DNA of 43,599 nucleotides from Desulfobacterales bacterium (GTDB lineage Bacteria > Desulfobacterota > Desulfobacteria > Desulfobacterales > Desulfosalsimonadaceae), in contig JAGYOX010000009.1 in assembly GCA_018399235.1 (NCBI GenBank), forward strand, positions 1-43,599, written 5' to 3'. This document shows positions 1 through 6,329 of the stretch, in pieces. A program made the translations under genes and the position numbers. Position 1 is the first letter of the stretch, and every line of letters starts with the position of its first letter. The notes under the pieces are model-generated. The model was not told where the DNA came from. It worked only from the letters and a program-made list of their open reading frames with translations, and searched no databases.

Positions 1-145
1 TTCGGCGATCCAGCAGGGTCTGAACAGCCGCTTCATCAAGCGGAATTCTTGGGGGGCAGCCGTTAATAACTACGCCGACGGCGGGGCCATGGGATTCTCC
101 CCAGGTGGTGATTTGAAATAATTTACCGAATGTATTGCCGGACAT
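1..145 (-). CDS. aroC: Chorismate synthase, N-terminal fragment (cut by window edge)
   Basis: Chorismate synthase converts 5-enolpyruvylshikimate-3-phosphate to chorismate, the last common step of aromatic amino acid synthesis, using reduced FMN. Only the first 48 codons are in the window; the gene continues past the left edge. The translation begins [10 protein letters not shown] and contains [20 protein letters not shown], the characteristic first signature of AroC, including the GESHG motif. The start ATG (143-145) is preceded by AAGGA at a good distance. It is the last visible gene of the aro operon, downstream of aroK and separated from it by the four-helix-bundle cassette. Identity is secure from the N-terminal signature; nothing can be said about the rest of the protein. 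Confidence 0.93.
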   Translation of the reverse strand, partial: MSGNTFGKLFQITTWGESHGPAVGVVINGCPPRIPLDEAAVQTLLDRR

Positions 146-165
146 TTTGTTTTCCTTATTTTGGA

Positions 166-220
166 AAAGGCACTGAGGCGCTAAGGCACTGAGGCACTGA
201 GGCGCTAAGGCACTGAGTGT
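166..220. repeat. Left inverted octamer repeat of the four-helix-bundle cassette
   Basis: A 55-bp run of octamers of the type GCACTGAG and GCGCTAAG, beginning AAAGGCACT and ending CACTGAGTGT. It is an inverted copy of the 39-bp repeat at 597-635: aligned from their outer ends the two differ at three positions and by a 16-bp (two-octamer) insertion in this copy. It lies directly after the stop codon of the gene at 221-583. Confidence 0.85.
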
Positions 221-583
221 TCAATGAGCGCGACGGAGTTTGTCAATCAGACTTTTTAGCATACGTTCAATTTCTCTGCTTTGTTCAAATAAGGCTTCAA
301 AGTTTTTAGTGTTTAGATATTCCAAATTTTTTATGATCTCAAGTTGAGTTTGGAATTCAAACAAAGAGCCATTGGCAATTTGGAGGAACCTAATATAATC
401 TTGGGAGGAATTTCTTCCATAGCCTTCAGCAATATTACTTGGAATTGAAATCGCACTTCTTCTAATTTGTGAGCACAGGCCATATCGCTCTTCAGGGGGT
501 AATTCGCGGGTTACGTGATAAACATCTGTAACAAAATTTATCGCTTTTTGCCACACAACCAAGTCCCTGTAATTTCTAATCAT
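221..583 (-). CDS. Four-helix-bundle protein, S23/23S rRNA intervening-sequence type
   Basis: A 120-aa protein of the four-helix-bundle family first known from ORFs inside 23S rRNA intervening sequences (also the structural family of the DGR accessory protein Avd). Family signatures visible are RDLVVWQKA near residue 6, YGLCSQIRRSAISIPSNIAEG around residues 34-54, and a basic C-terminal helix. The molecular role of free-standing members is unknown. The gene is read in the same direction as the aro operon and sits between aroK and aroC, where no aromatic-pathway function is expected. It is bracketed by inverted octamer repeats at 166-220 and 597-635. SD-like AAAGG lies nine bases before the ATG, just inside the right repeat. 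No reverse transcriptase or rRNA is nearby, so it is neither a DGR nor an rRNA insertion here. It looks like a small inserted cassette. Confidence 0.85.
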   Translation of the reverse strand: MIRNYRDLVVWQKAINFVTDVYHVTRELPPEERYGLCSQIRRSAISIPSNIAEGYGRNSSQDYIRFLQIANGSLFEFQTQLEIIKNLEYLNTKNFEALFEQSREIERMLKSLIDKLRRAH

Positions 584-596
584 AATTATTACCTTT

Positions 597-635
597 ACAC
601 TTAGTGCCTCAGTGCCTGAGCGCCTTAGTGCCTTT
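597..635. repeat. Right inverted octamer repeat; supplies the aroK stop codon
   Basis: A 39-bp octamer run (ACACTTAGTGCCTCAGTGCC and onward to CCTTT) that is the inverted partner of 166-220. The aroK stop codon (625-627 on the minus strand) and its last two sense codons, AGG CAC, are inside this repeat, so aroK now ends in repeat-derived codons. Confidence 0.85.
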
Positions 636-1149
636 CCCTTATTAGCTTTAAAATCGACTTACAAACCTCATCCGATGTAAGGCCATCTGTTTTAACCACA
701 AAATCCGAAACAGATTCATAATAAGGCGTTCTTTCTGCCAGCGTTTTGGTGATTTCCTGGACTATAGGGGCTTTCGTCAATGCCGGGCGAAAAGCATCTG
801 ATTGTCTGTCGTTTTTCATGCGGTTATAGATGGTTTTTGGGCTTGCCTGCAGCCATATAACAAAATTCTTTTTATCTTTTAGAGCATCCTGGTTATCCGG
901 ATCAAGTACGATACCGCCGCCAGTGGCCAGAACCAATTGGTTGCGGCGGTTAAGTTCAGCCAGCGTCTGTTTTTCTTTTTGCCTGAAATATTCCCAGCCA
1001 TGATCTGCAACTATCTCGGAAATTGACATTCCGGTCTTTTCTACGATATACCGGTCGCTGTCAATAAACCGCCTGTCAAGCTTTTCGGCCAGCATGCGGC
1101 CAACCGATGTTTTGCCGGTGCAGCGATAGCCGATAAGATAAATATTCAT
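625..1149 (-). CDS. aroK: Shikimate kinase
   Basis: Phosphorylates shikimate at O3 with ATP in the cytoplasm. The 174-aa protein has a Walker A loop GYRCTGKT (residues 7-14), the DSD shikimate/Mg motif (30-32), FRQKE with the substrate arginine near residue 56, the GGG motif (76-78), a lid arginine in FRPAL and ERTPYY toward the C-terminus. It is the bacterial P-loop kinase, not the archaeal GHMP-type kinase, although the operon begins with archaeal-type enzymes. The start overlaps the end of aroA by four bases, implying translational coupling. The last residues (RH) and the stop codon fall in the octamer repeat at 597-635, so the native C-terminus may have been replaced when the cassette arrived; the catalytic core is intact. 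Confidence 0.96.
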   Translation of the reverse strand: MNIYLIGYRCTGKTSVGRMLAEKLDRRFIDSDRYIVEKTGMSISEIVADHGWEYFRQKEKQTLAELNRRNQLVLATGGGIVLDPDNQDALKDKKNFVIWLQASPKTIYNRMKNDRQSDAFRPALTKAPIVQEITKTLAERTPYYESVSDFVVKTDGLTSDEVCKSILKLIRERH

Positions 1150-2408
1150 AAGGCGTACAACCCGTCAAATACCTGCCAGAATTCCGGGAACGACTTGGCC
1201 ACGCACCCTTCATTTTTAATTGATACCCCCGGTGTGCGAAGTCCGGCTACAGCAAAACTCATGGCTATCCGGTGGTCATTGTAAGTCTCTATTTCACCGC
1301 CGGTTGGTGTCCCGCCTGTTATAATCAAACTGTCCGCTTCAATTTTCGCTGAAATCCCGATCCTGTTGAGCTCATTTTTAACCGCTCGCAGCCGGTCGGA
1401 CTCCTTGTCCCGCAGGTGCCCGATATTCCGGATGCGGGTTTCTCCGTTGGCAAAGGCCGCAACTACGGCCAGCGTGGGTACCAGGTCCGGCATATCCGAC
1501 ATGTCCACATCAATTCCGACAAGCCTTGCGCCGGCAACCGCTATGCCATCCTTTTCTTCCGCCACCCGGCACCCCATTTGTTCCAGCACATGGATGAACC
1601 GCACATCACCCTGCAATGACGACTGGAAAATATTGATAACTTTGATACGGGCCCCGGTTATGGCGGCTGCCGCCCAGAAATAGGAGGCTTGGGATGCATC
1701 CGGCTCAACAACATATTGGCCGGTCTGATAGATCTGATCACCTCTCACATAAAACTTTCCATATCCGTCCCTTTCTATCTGAATCCCAAAGCGGTTTAAA
1801 ACATCAACCGTCATATCGATATAGGGTTTGGAAACCGGGCCTTTTTCAACGTGGATAGTAAGGCCTTCTTTGGTTAAAGGGGCCATTAAAAGCAGGGAGG
1901 ATAGGTATTGGCTGCTGACGCTGCAATCGATTTTAACCTTTCCGCCTGTAACTCTGCCGCCGCTGATCCTGACCGGGGGGCAGCCATTGCCGTTTAGGGA
2001 CTCGGCCGCCACACCGATCTGGTCCAAGGCTTCCAGCAAGTGGTTGATCGGCCGTTGTTTCATTCGGTCCGTGCCGGTTAATATATACCTGCCCTGCCCT
2101 AACGCGATAATACCGGTTAACAGGCGCATGGAGGTGCCGGAGTTGCCGAGTTCGATCGGTTCGTCCACAAGCCGGAACTCGCCACCCACGCCCTTTAAAT
2201 CAATGTGTCCTGCAGACTTTTCCACGGCTACCCCCAGCCTCATTAATGCCCGCAGGGTATGCTCGGTATCCTCGCTTTCCAAAGGGTTATGGATGCGGCA
2301 CCAATCCTTTGAGAGGGATGCGGCAATCAGCAGGCGGTGGGTATAGCTTTTGGAACCCGGCAAAGAAACGGCCGTATCCCTGATCGGTCCGGTTTTAATT
2401 TCCCTCAT
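1146..2408 (-). CDS. aroA: 3-phosphoshikimate 1-carboxyvinyltransferase (EPSP synthase)
   Basis: Transfers the enolpyruvyl group of PEP to shikimate 3-phosphate. The 420-aa chain has the family landmarks: PGSKSYTHRLL (17-27) with the substrate lysine and serine, LGNSGTSMRLLTG (87-99) for PEP, a catalytic aspartate in DMPDLVPTLAVVA near residue 305, and RDKESDRL near 335. Length is normal. It overlaps aroE upstream and aroK downstream by four bases each (ATGA-type junctions), so it is in the middle of a tightly coupled operon. The GTSM variant of the usual GTAxR loop is the kind of position where class differences occur, but I do not assign a class from this alone. Confidence 0.96.
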   Translation of the reverse strand: MREIKTGPIRDTAVSLPGSKSYTHRLLIAASLSKDWCRIHNPLESEDTEHTLRALMRLGVAVEKSAGHIDLKGVGGEFRLVDEPIELGNSGTSMRLLTGIIALGQGRYILTGTDRMKQRPINHLLEALDQIGVAAESLNGNGCPPVRISGGRVTGGKVKIDCSVSSQYLSSLLLMAPLTKEGLTIHVEKGPVSKPYIDMTVDVLNRFGIQIERDGYGKFYVRGDQIYQTGQYVVEPDASQASYFWAAAAITGARIKVINIFQSSLQGDVRFIHVLEQMGCRVAEEKDGIAVAGARLVGIDVDMSDMPDLVPTLAVVAAFANGETRIRNIGHLRDKESDRLRAVKNELNRIGISAKIEADSLIITGGTPTGGEIETYNDHRIAMSFAVAGLRTPGVSIKNEGCVAKSFPEFWQVFDGLYAL

Positions 2409-3223
2409 TCTCCAAGCGCCTCATATACGACGTTTTTCATTAAATCCACCGGCGCATTTAGCCCTGTCCACAGTTCAAACTGCCTGGCCCCCTGATAGAC
2501 AAACATAGGCACCCCGTCAATAATGCCTGCGCCAATTTTTTCCGCCGATTCAAGCAGTCTGGTTTTAACCGGATTGTAGATAATGTCCATCACAAGCATA
2601 TGGCTGTTTAATTGCTCCTGCGGGATCGGCATTCCTTCAATATCCGGAGACATCCCGACAGGCGTGGTATTGATCAGGATATCGCATGGCACATAGTTGA
2701 ATTTTGCCGGAGGATGAAAGGAAGCCCCCAGAAATTCGGCAAGCTTTTCGCCTCTTTTTATAGACCTATTAATCACATGAAGCCGGCCGCCTTCCTTTAT
2801 AATCCCAAAACCAATGGCCCGCGCTGCGCCACCGGCCCCGATAATGACAACATCTTTATCCTTGATGCGGGTTTTTTCAGACAGCGCTTTAATCGCGCCA
2901 TACGCATCCGTATTATACCCGATCAGCTTTTCCCCGTCATTAACAACCGTATTCACGGCGCCGATATTTCGGGCGGCGTCATCGACTTGATCCAAATATG
3001 GGAGTATGGTTTCCTTGTACGGAATCGTGACGCTGAGACCTTGGATATTCAATGCCCGAATGCCATCCATGGCAGGGCCGATATCCCGGGCTTTAAAGGC
3101 CACATATACCCCGGGATGGCCTACCCTCGCAAATGCCCGGTTATGCATGAGAGGCCCCAGGCTATGCGCCACCGGATTTCCAATAACCCCATAAACAGGC
3201 GTAGTTCCGTTAATAACGGTCAT
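2405..3223 (-). CDS. aroE: Shikimate dehydrogenase (NADP+)
   Basis: Reduces 3-dehydroshikimate to shikimate. The 272-aa protein carries the substrate motif NPVAHSLGPLMHN (16-28), the catalytic lysine in SVTIPYKE (K70), the asparagine and aspartate partners N91 and D106, and the nucleotide-binding GAGGAARAI starting near residue 129. It contains no dehydroquinase domain, so the preceding step (AroD) is not provided by a fusion. It starts five bases after the stop of dehydroquinate synthase II and overlaps aroA by four bases. No strong Shine-Dalgarno sequence precedes it, consistent with coupling to the gene upstream. Confidence 0.96.
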   Translation of the reverse strand: MTVINGTTPVYGVIGNPVAHSLGPLMHNRAFARVGHPGVYVAFKARDIGPAMDGIRALNIQGLSVTIPYKETILPYLDQVDDAARNIGAVNTVVNDGEKLIGYNTDAYGAIKALSEKTRIKDKDVVIIGAGGAARAIGFGIIKEGGRLHVINRSIKRGEKLAEFLGASFHPPAKFNYVPCDILINTTPVGMSPDIEGMPIPQEQLNSHMLVMDIIYNPVKTRLLESAEKIGAGIIDGVPMFVYQGARQFELWTGLNAPVDLMKNVVYEALGE

Positions 3224-3228
3224 ACGGG

Positions 3229-4221
3229 TTATTTCTCCGTTATCGTTTCGTCAATTTTCATACCAAAATGCCGGCCGGCCTCTTCTACTGCCGCAAGAAT
3301 TTTATCGCCGGGTTTTAATGAGACAATAGAGGCTGCCTTTCCATCCGGGTCGGTCAAACGAATGGTCTCCGCGTTCTGTAAAATGGTGCTTGCCTCCGCC
3401 CCCCCGATATTCGCCCGCAGCAAAACCAGCGGGCGCCGTTCAATTTTCAAACGGCCTACGGTGCCCACGCTGATATTACCCTGAAAGTCGGTGATCAGAA
3501 TCTGATCGCCGGATTTTAACTCAGATAAATACCGGGTCTTTCCGTCCGCCACGCGGGTATAGGCATGCACCGCCCCCGCATTGACGCGGAATGGGCGGGG
3601 GGCAACATAGGGATTTTCAATACTTTCCGCATGAACCAGGAAAAGCGCCCGGCTGCTGTTCCCAACGAGCATGCCCTCGCCCGGCTTCATATCCGTGCAG
3701 GTATCAACGCATACCCGATCCCCCATGCCGGCCGGTTGGACGTCTATGACTTCGGCAATCTCCAACGGGATCTGATCCCCTTTTGCCTTTATCCAGTTCA
3801 GGGTTTTTTTCAGCTCTATTAAATCTGAACCCGTAAAAAGGATATGGCTGACCCCTTTTTCAAGAATTCCAAAGGCTGTCTCCGCCGCCTTCAGGCTGTC
3901 AACCGGAGCAATCACATCCGCCCCCTTGGCAATCAAATTTTCAAGCGGAATGATCGACCAATCGGTACTTTCAAGAATAACCCGTTTATCGCGGGCCAAA
4001 CGGACGATCTCTTCTTCATCCGCCCCGCTTTTGATCTGATATATGATCACATCCTCATCCGGCTTTAAATCCCCGTCTTCAGCAATAGTTTCAATACGTC
4101 CCAGGGCTTTTACCTGCTCTGAATACCCCGGCGGAACCATGATGCCGTCAGCCCCGCCCTCCAATGCTGTTTTGACGATTTCCTTATCCCATGGATCCAC
4201 TTTTACCCATATTTTTCGCAT
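3229..4221 (-). CDS. 3-dehydroquinate synthase II (archaeal type)
   Basis: Converts 2-amino-3,7-dideoxy-D-threo-hept-6-ulosonate to 3-dehydroquinate by NAD-dependent oxidative deamination and cyclisation, replacing classical AroB. The 330-aa protein begins MRKIWVKVDPWDKEIV and has the conserved C-terminal block NPYVAPRPFRVNAGAVHAY, followed by GKTRYLSELKSGDQ, both typical of the family known from Methanocaldococcus. It is unrelated in sequence to AroB. The start has GAAAGGA upstream. It is separated from ADTH synthase by an array of octamer repeats (4242-4355) and is followed at once by aroE. The pairing with ADTH synthase strongly supports the assignment. Confidence 0.94.
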   Translation of the reverse strand: MRKIWVKVDPWDKEIVKTALEGGADGIMVPPGYSEQVKALGRIETIAEDGDLKPDEDVIIYQIKSGADEEEIVRLARDKRVILESTDWSIIPLENLIAKGADVIAPVDSLKAAETAFGILEKGVSHILFTGSDLIELKKTLNWIKAKGDQIPLEIAEVIDVQPAGMGDRVCVDTCTDMKPGEGMLVGNSSRALFLVHAESIENPYVAPRPFRVNAGAVHAYTRVADGKTRYLSELKSGDQILITDFQGNISVGTVGRLKIERRPLVLLRANIGGAEASTILQNAETIRLTDPDGKAASIVSLKPGDKILAAVEEAGRHFGMKIDETITEK

Positions 4222-4241
4222 AACTGTCCTTTCAAATTTTA

Positions 4242-4355
4242 CTTAGTCCCTCAGTGCCTTAGTCCCTCAGTGCCTTAGTCACTCAGTGCCTCAGTGCCTT
4301 AGTGCCTTAGTCCCAGAGTGCCTTAGTCCCAGAGTGCCTTAGTCCCTCAGTGCCT
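4242..4355. repeat. Octamer tandem array between ADTH synthase and DHQ synthase II genes
   Basis: About 14 consecutive octamers on the plus strand of the types cttagtcc, ctcagtgc, cttagtgc and cagagtgc. The words are the same family as the inverted repeats at 166-220 and 597-635, but here the array stands alone with no gene inside. It fills nearly the whole gap between the stop of ADTH synthase and the ribosome binding site of DHQ synthase II, inside the same transcript. Confidence 0.88.
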
Positions 4356-4359
4356 CTAC

Positions 4360-5154
4360 CTATAACATTGCCAGCGCGTCTTCAACAGTTCCGTTTTCAA
4401 AAATGATATGGGCCATGGCACGGACCATAAGGGTGGGGTTATCATGCTGGAACACGTTGCGTCCAATGGATATCCCTGCCCCGCCAGCTTCAATAGAGCC
4501 TTTGACGACTTCCAGAATCTCCCGGTCAGAATTCATCTTTTCACCGCCGGCGATGACTACCGGCACGGTGCAGCCCTCCACCACTTCGCGAAAGCTCTCC
4601 GGGGAACCGGTATAAGAGACCTTCACCACATCTGCGCCCATCTCGCAACCTACCCGGGCGGCATGCTTTACCACGGAGACGTCATACTCATCCTTTATTT
4701 TTTCACCCCTGGGATAGACCATGGCCAGCAGGGGCATGCCCCAGTTTCTGGCTTCATAGCTGACCCTTCCGAAATCCTTAAGCATTTCTCTTTCCTGGCT
4801 GTCACCGATATTCACGTGAATGGATACCGCGTCCGCCCCCAGTTTTAAGGCCTCTTCCACAGAGCAGACCAATGATTTGGAATGCGGTGTTGGGGACAAA
4901 CTGGTTGAAGCGGATAAATGGACGATCAGGCCGATATCACCGCCCCTCCGTCGGTGACCGGCTCCAATCAAGCCTTTGTGTTCAACAATGGCCGTAGCCC
5001 CACCCTCAGCAACCTTGGCAACGGTTTCTTTAATGTCGCTGATACCGTAAATCGGACCCACCGTCACCCCATGATCCAGGGGGACAATCAGCGTCCGGCC
5101 GGAATTACGGTCAACTACGCGTTCCATACGGATTTGCTTGCCAAGAATTGTCAT
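4360..5154 (-). CDS. 2-amino-3,7-dideoxy-D-threo-hept-6-ulosonate (ADTH) synthase, class I aldolase family
   Basis: First enzyme of the archaeal-type route to dehydroquinate: a class I (Schiff-base) aldolase/transaldolase that joins 6-deoxy-5-ketofructose phosphate and aspartate semialdehyde. The 264-aa TIM barrel resembles DhnA-type fructose-bisphosphate aldolases; visible sites are PLDHG (25-29), the tyrosine in MVYPRGE (Y147), the Schiff-base lysine in [10 protein letters not shown] (K178) and a phosphate-binding SIGRNVFQH near the end. Fructose-bisphosphate aldolase activity is the main alternative, but position directly before DHQ synthase II settles the assignment. AAAGGAGAA precedes the ATG. 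It is the first structural gene after the attenuator at 5232-5384. Confidence 0.92.
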   Translation of the reverse strand: MTILGKQIRMERVVDRNSGRTLIVPLDHGVTVGPIYGISDIKETVAKVAEGGATAIVEHKGLIGAGHRRRGGDIGLIVHLSASTSLSPTPHSKSLVCSVEEALKLGADAVSIHVNIGDSQEREMLKDFGRVSYEARNWGMPLLAMVYPRGEKIKDEYDVSVVKHAARVGCEMGADVVKVSYTGSPESFREVVEGCTVPVVIAGGEKMNSDREILEVVKGSIEAGGAGISIGRNVFQHDNPTLMVRAMAHIIFENGTVEDALAML

Positions 5155-5195
5155 CGTCGTTCTCCTTTCATTTGCTTGGGTTAAAAATTAAAATA

Positions 5196-5220
5196 GCCGG
5201 GTAGGATTTTCCGCCCCGGC
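5196..5220. other. Second GC-rich hairpin between attenuator and first aro gene
   Basis: A 6-bp stem (GCCGGG/CCCGGC) with a 13-nt loop, 41-66 nt ahead of the ADTH synthase start codon on the minus strand. On the minus-strand transcript it is followed by an AT-rich run (TATTTTAATTTTT); read on the plus strand it is followed by seven T. Function unclear: a weak back-up terminator or an mRNA structure. Confidence 0.45.
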
Positions 5221-5231
5221 CTTTTTTTAAT

Positions 5232-5271
5232 AAAAAAAACCGCGGGCAGTTTTGATCCGCCCGCGGTTTTT
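5232..5271 (-). terminator. Attenuator terminator (3:4 helix) of the aro operon leader
   Basis: On the minus strand, a 13-bp perfect stem (AAAAACCGCGGGC at 5271-5259 pairing with GCCCGCGGTTTTT at 5247-5235), an 11-nt loop, and a continuous run of eight T (5239-5232). It ends 77 nt before the ADTH synthase start codon and follows the aromatic leader peptide. Its left arm can instead pair with the end of the leader-peptide coding region: GGTCTGCCTG (5315-5306) with CGGGCGGATC (5263-5254), ten continuous pairs including G-U, which would be the antiterminator. Confidence 0.88.
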
Positions 5272-5297
5272 GGTTTTTTTGCTATGTTAGTTAAATC

Positions 5298-5384
5298 CTA
5301 TTCCCCAGGCAGACCTTTCCCGTAAAAATAATAGTAATAATAGTTAAAAAACCAAAAATTGAATTGAAAATGTCTGCCAGGCAT
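5298..5384 (-). CDS. Aromatic-rich leader peptide of the aro operon (28 aa)
   Basis: A 28-codon ORF starting ATG at 5384 and ending TAG at 5298. Codons 6-21 hold 13 aromatic residues: Phe at 6, 8, 10, 12, 13 and 20, Trp at 11, and Tyr at 15-19 and 21; the core reads FNFWFFNYYYYYFY. An AGGA element lies nine T residues before the ATG. Codons 2-5 (CCTGGCAGAC, 5381-5372) pair with codons 24-27 (GTCTGCCTGG, 5314-5305), nine of ten positions, enclosing the aromatic codons as a 1:2 helix. The downstream arm alternatively pairs with the terminator left arm. This is the layout of a ribosome-mediated attenuator sensing Phe, Tyr and probably Trp. The peptide itself is expected to have no other role. 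Confidence 0.88.
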   Translation of the reverse strand: MPGRHFQFNFWFFNYYYYYFYGKGLPGE

Positions 5385-5467
5385 AAAAAAAAATCCTATT
5401 GTCAAACAGGGTTGCCGTGTCCCTCGTTATTTGCTTTCCAATGTCATTAACTTAACACCCTACGCTT

Positions 5468-5547
5468 GTCATTTCGAGGAGCGCCAGCGACGAGAAATCT
5501 TTAAACTTCGATCAATAAAAAGATTTCTCGCTATCGCTCGAAATGAC
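5468..5547. repeat. Palindromic dispersed repeat, copy A
   Basis: An imperfect inverted repeat about 80 bp long: the left arm begins GTCATTTCGAGGAGCG and ends CGAGAAATCT (5468-5500), and the right arm AGATTTCTCGCTATCGCTCG to AAATGAC (5521-5547) reverses it. A second copy in the same orientation is at 11915-11984. No coding content. It lies upstream of the aro leader, about 84 bp before the leader start codon on the minus strand. Confidence 0.85.
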
Positions 5548-5664
5548 ATATGAATTTATTTTGGAGTTTAAGTTAATGGCATTGCCTTGTATCTTACCTA
5601 TCAATATAAATCAAATTGACGAATCAATATGTTTCTGTCAAGAAATTTTTTAGTTTCATTTTAC
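5548..5664. other. AT-rich intergenic segment without recognisable features
   Basis: Between the PHP gene stop and the palindromic repeat. It must hold or precede the aro operon promoter, since the leader at 5298-5384 needs one. TTGACA-like words are present on the minus strand but none has a convincing -10 box at 16-18 bp, so I do not place the promoter. Confidence 0.4.
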
Positions 5665-6324
5665 TTAAACCCGGCTGCCAAACTCGGCGGGCAAAAATTT
5701 GGCTGCATTCTTCTGCATTTCCACGAAATCGTCTTCGCCCAGGCCGGCCCCCCTAACTACCCGCCCTGCCGTGTTGGAATCAATCAGGTCCGTCGGGGCG
5801 TGCGAGTCGGTATTAACCACCATTTTTGCACCGATTTTTTTTGCCATCCGGGCTACATGCCCGTTGGTTAAACAATGCCCTTTCCTGGCGGATATTTCTA
5901 TCAATACGCCGCCGTCTTTTGCGGCAGCCATACATTCTTCGCTGATCAGCCCGGGGTGGGCAAGCACGTCCACACCCGCCTTGATAGCCGCATGATTCGT
6001 ACCGGGCGCCACCGGCTCGGCTATGGTTTCCCCATGGGCGATGACAATTTTTGCGCCCAGTTCCCGTGACTTGGAGACCGCCTCACCGTACAGGTCCGGG
6101 GGGACATGGGTAATTTCAATACCGGGGATGACATAGATCCGCATTACCCGATTCAAGATTTCAGCGACTTCCACAATTTTGGGGATGATAAAATCAATGT
6201 TGGAAAAATCGCCGTGGTCAGTAATGCCAATAGCTGTCAACCCCTTGTGCTCTGCTCTTCTTGCCAGTTCCGAAGGAATCAGTGCCCCGTCGCTGAATAG
6301 GGAATGTGAGTGCAGGTCTATCAT
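5665..6324 (-). CDS. PHP-domain phosphoesterase (histidinol-phosphatase-like)
   Basis: A 219-aa metal-dependent hydrolase of the polymerase and histidinol phosphatase (PHP) superfamily. Metal-ligand motifs are in order: DLHSHSLFSDG at residues 3-13, ITDHGD at 34-39, an EIT glutamate near 70, IAHGE near 95, DVLAHPG near 119 and NTDSHAP near 172. These fit a complete PHP active site. Substrate cannot be told from sequence; histidinol phosphate and other phosphoesters are possible. It is read in the same direction as the downstream aro operon but is separated by 280 bp including a palindromic repeat, so it is probably a separate unit. It follows the bifunctional-nuclease family gene by five bases and is likely co-transcribed with it and miaB. 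Confidence 0.85.
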   Translation of the reverse strand: MIDLHSHSLFSDGALIPSELARRAEHKGLTAIGITDHGDFSNIDFIIPKIVEVAEILNRVMRIYVIPGIEITHVPPDLYGEAVSKSRELGAKIVIAHGETIAEPVAPGTNHAAIKAGVDVLAHPGLISEECMAAAKDGGVLIEISARKGHCLTNGHVARMAKKIGAKMVVNTDSHAPTDLIDSNTAGRVVRGAGLGEDDFVEMQKNAAKFLPAEFGSRV

Positions 6325-6329
6325 CTCTC

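Noticed and set aside
221-583. Diversity-generating retroelement accessory gene (Avd)
   Set aside because: Same fold family, but no reverse transcriptase, template repeat or variable repeat is in the window.
166-635. Repeat-spacer look of the octamer arrays, as for CRISPR
   Set aside because: Octamers are contiguous with no unique spacers, and no cas gene is present.
1828-2346. 172-aa open frame on the plus strand
   Set aside because: Antisense to aroA; composition of a shadow frame.
2612-3484. 290-aa open frame on the plus strand
   Set aside because: Antisense to aroE and DHQ synthase II; arginine/proline-rich shadow with no recognisable domain.
5400-5405. TTGACA on the minus strand as the -35 box of the aro leader
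   Set aside because: It lies only a few bases before the leader Shine-Dalgarno, so a transcript from it would begin inside the leader ORF; no -10 box at 17 bp.
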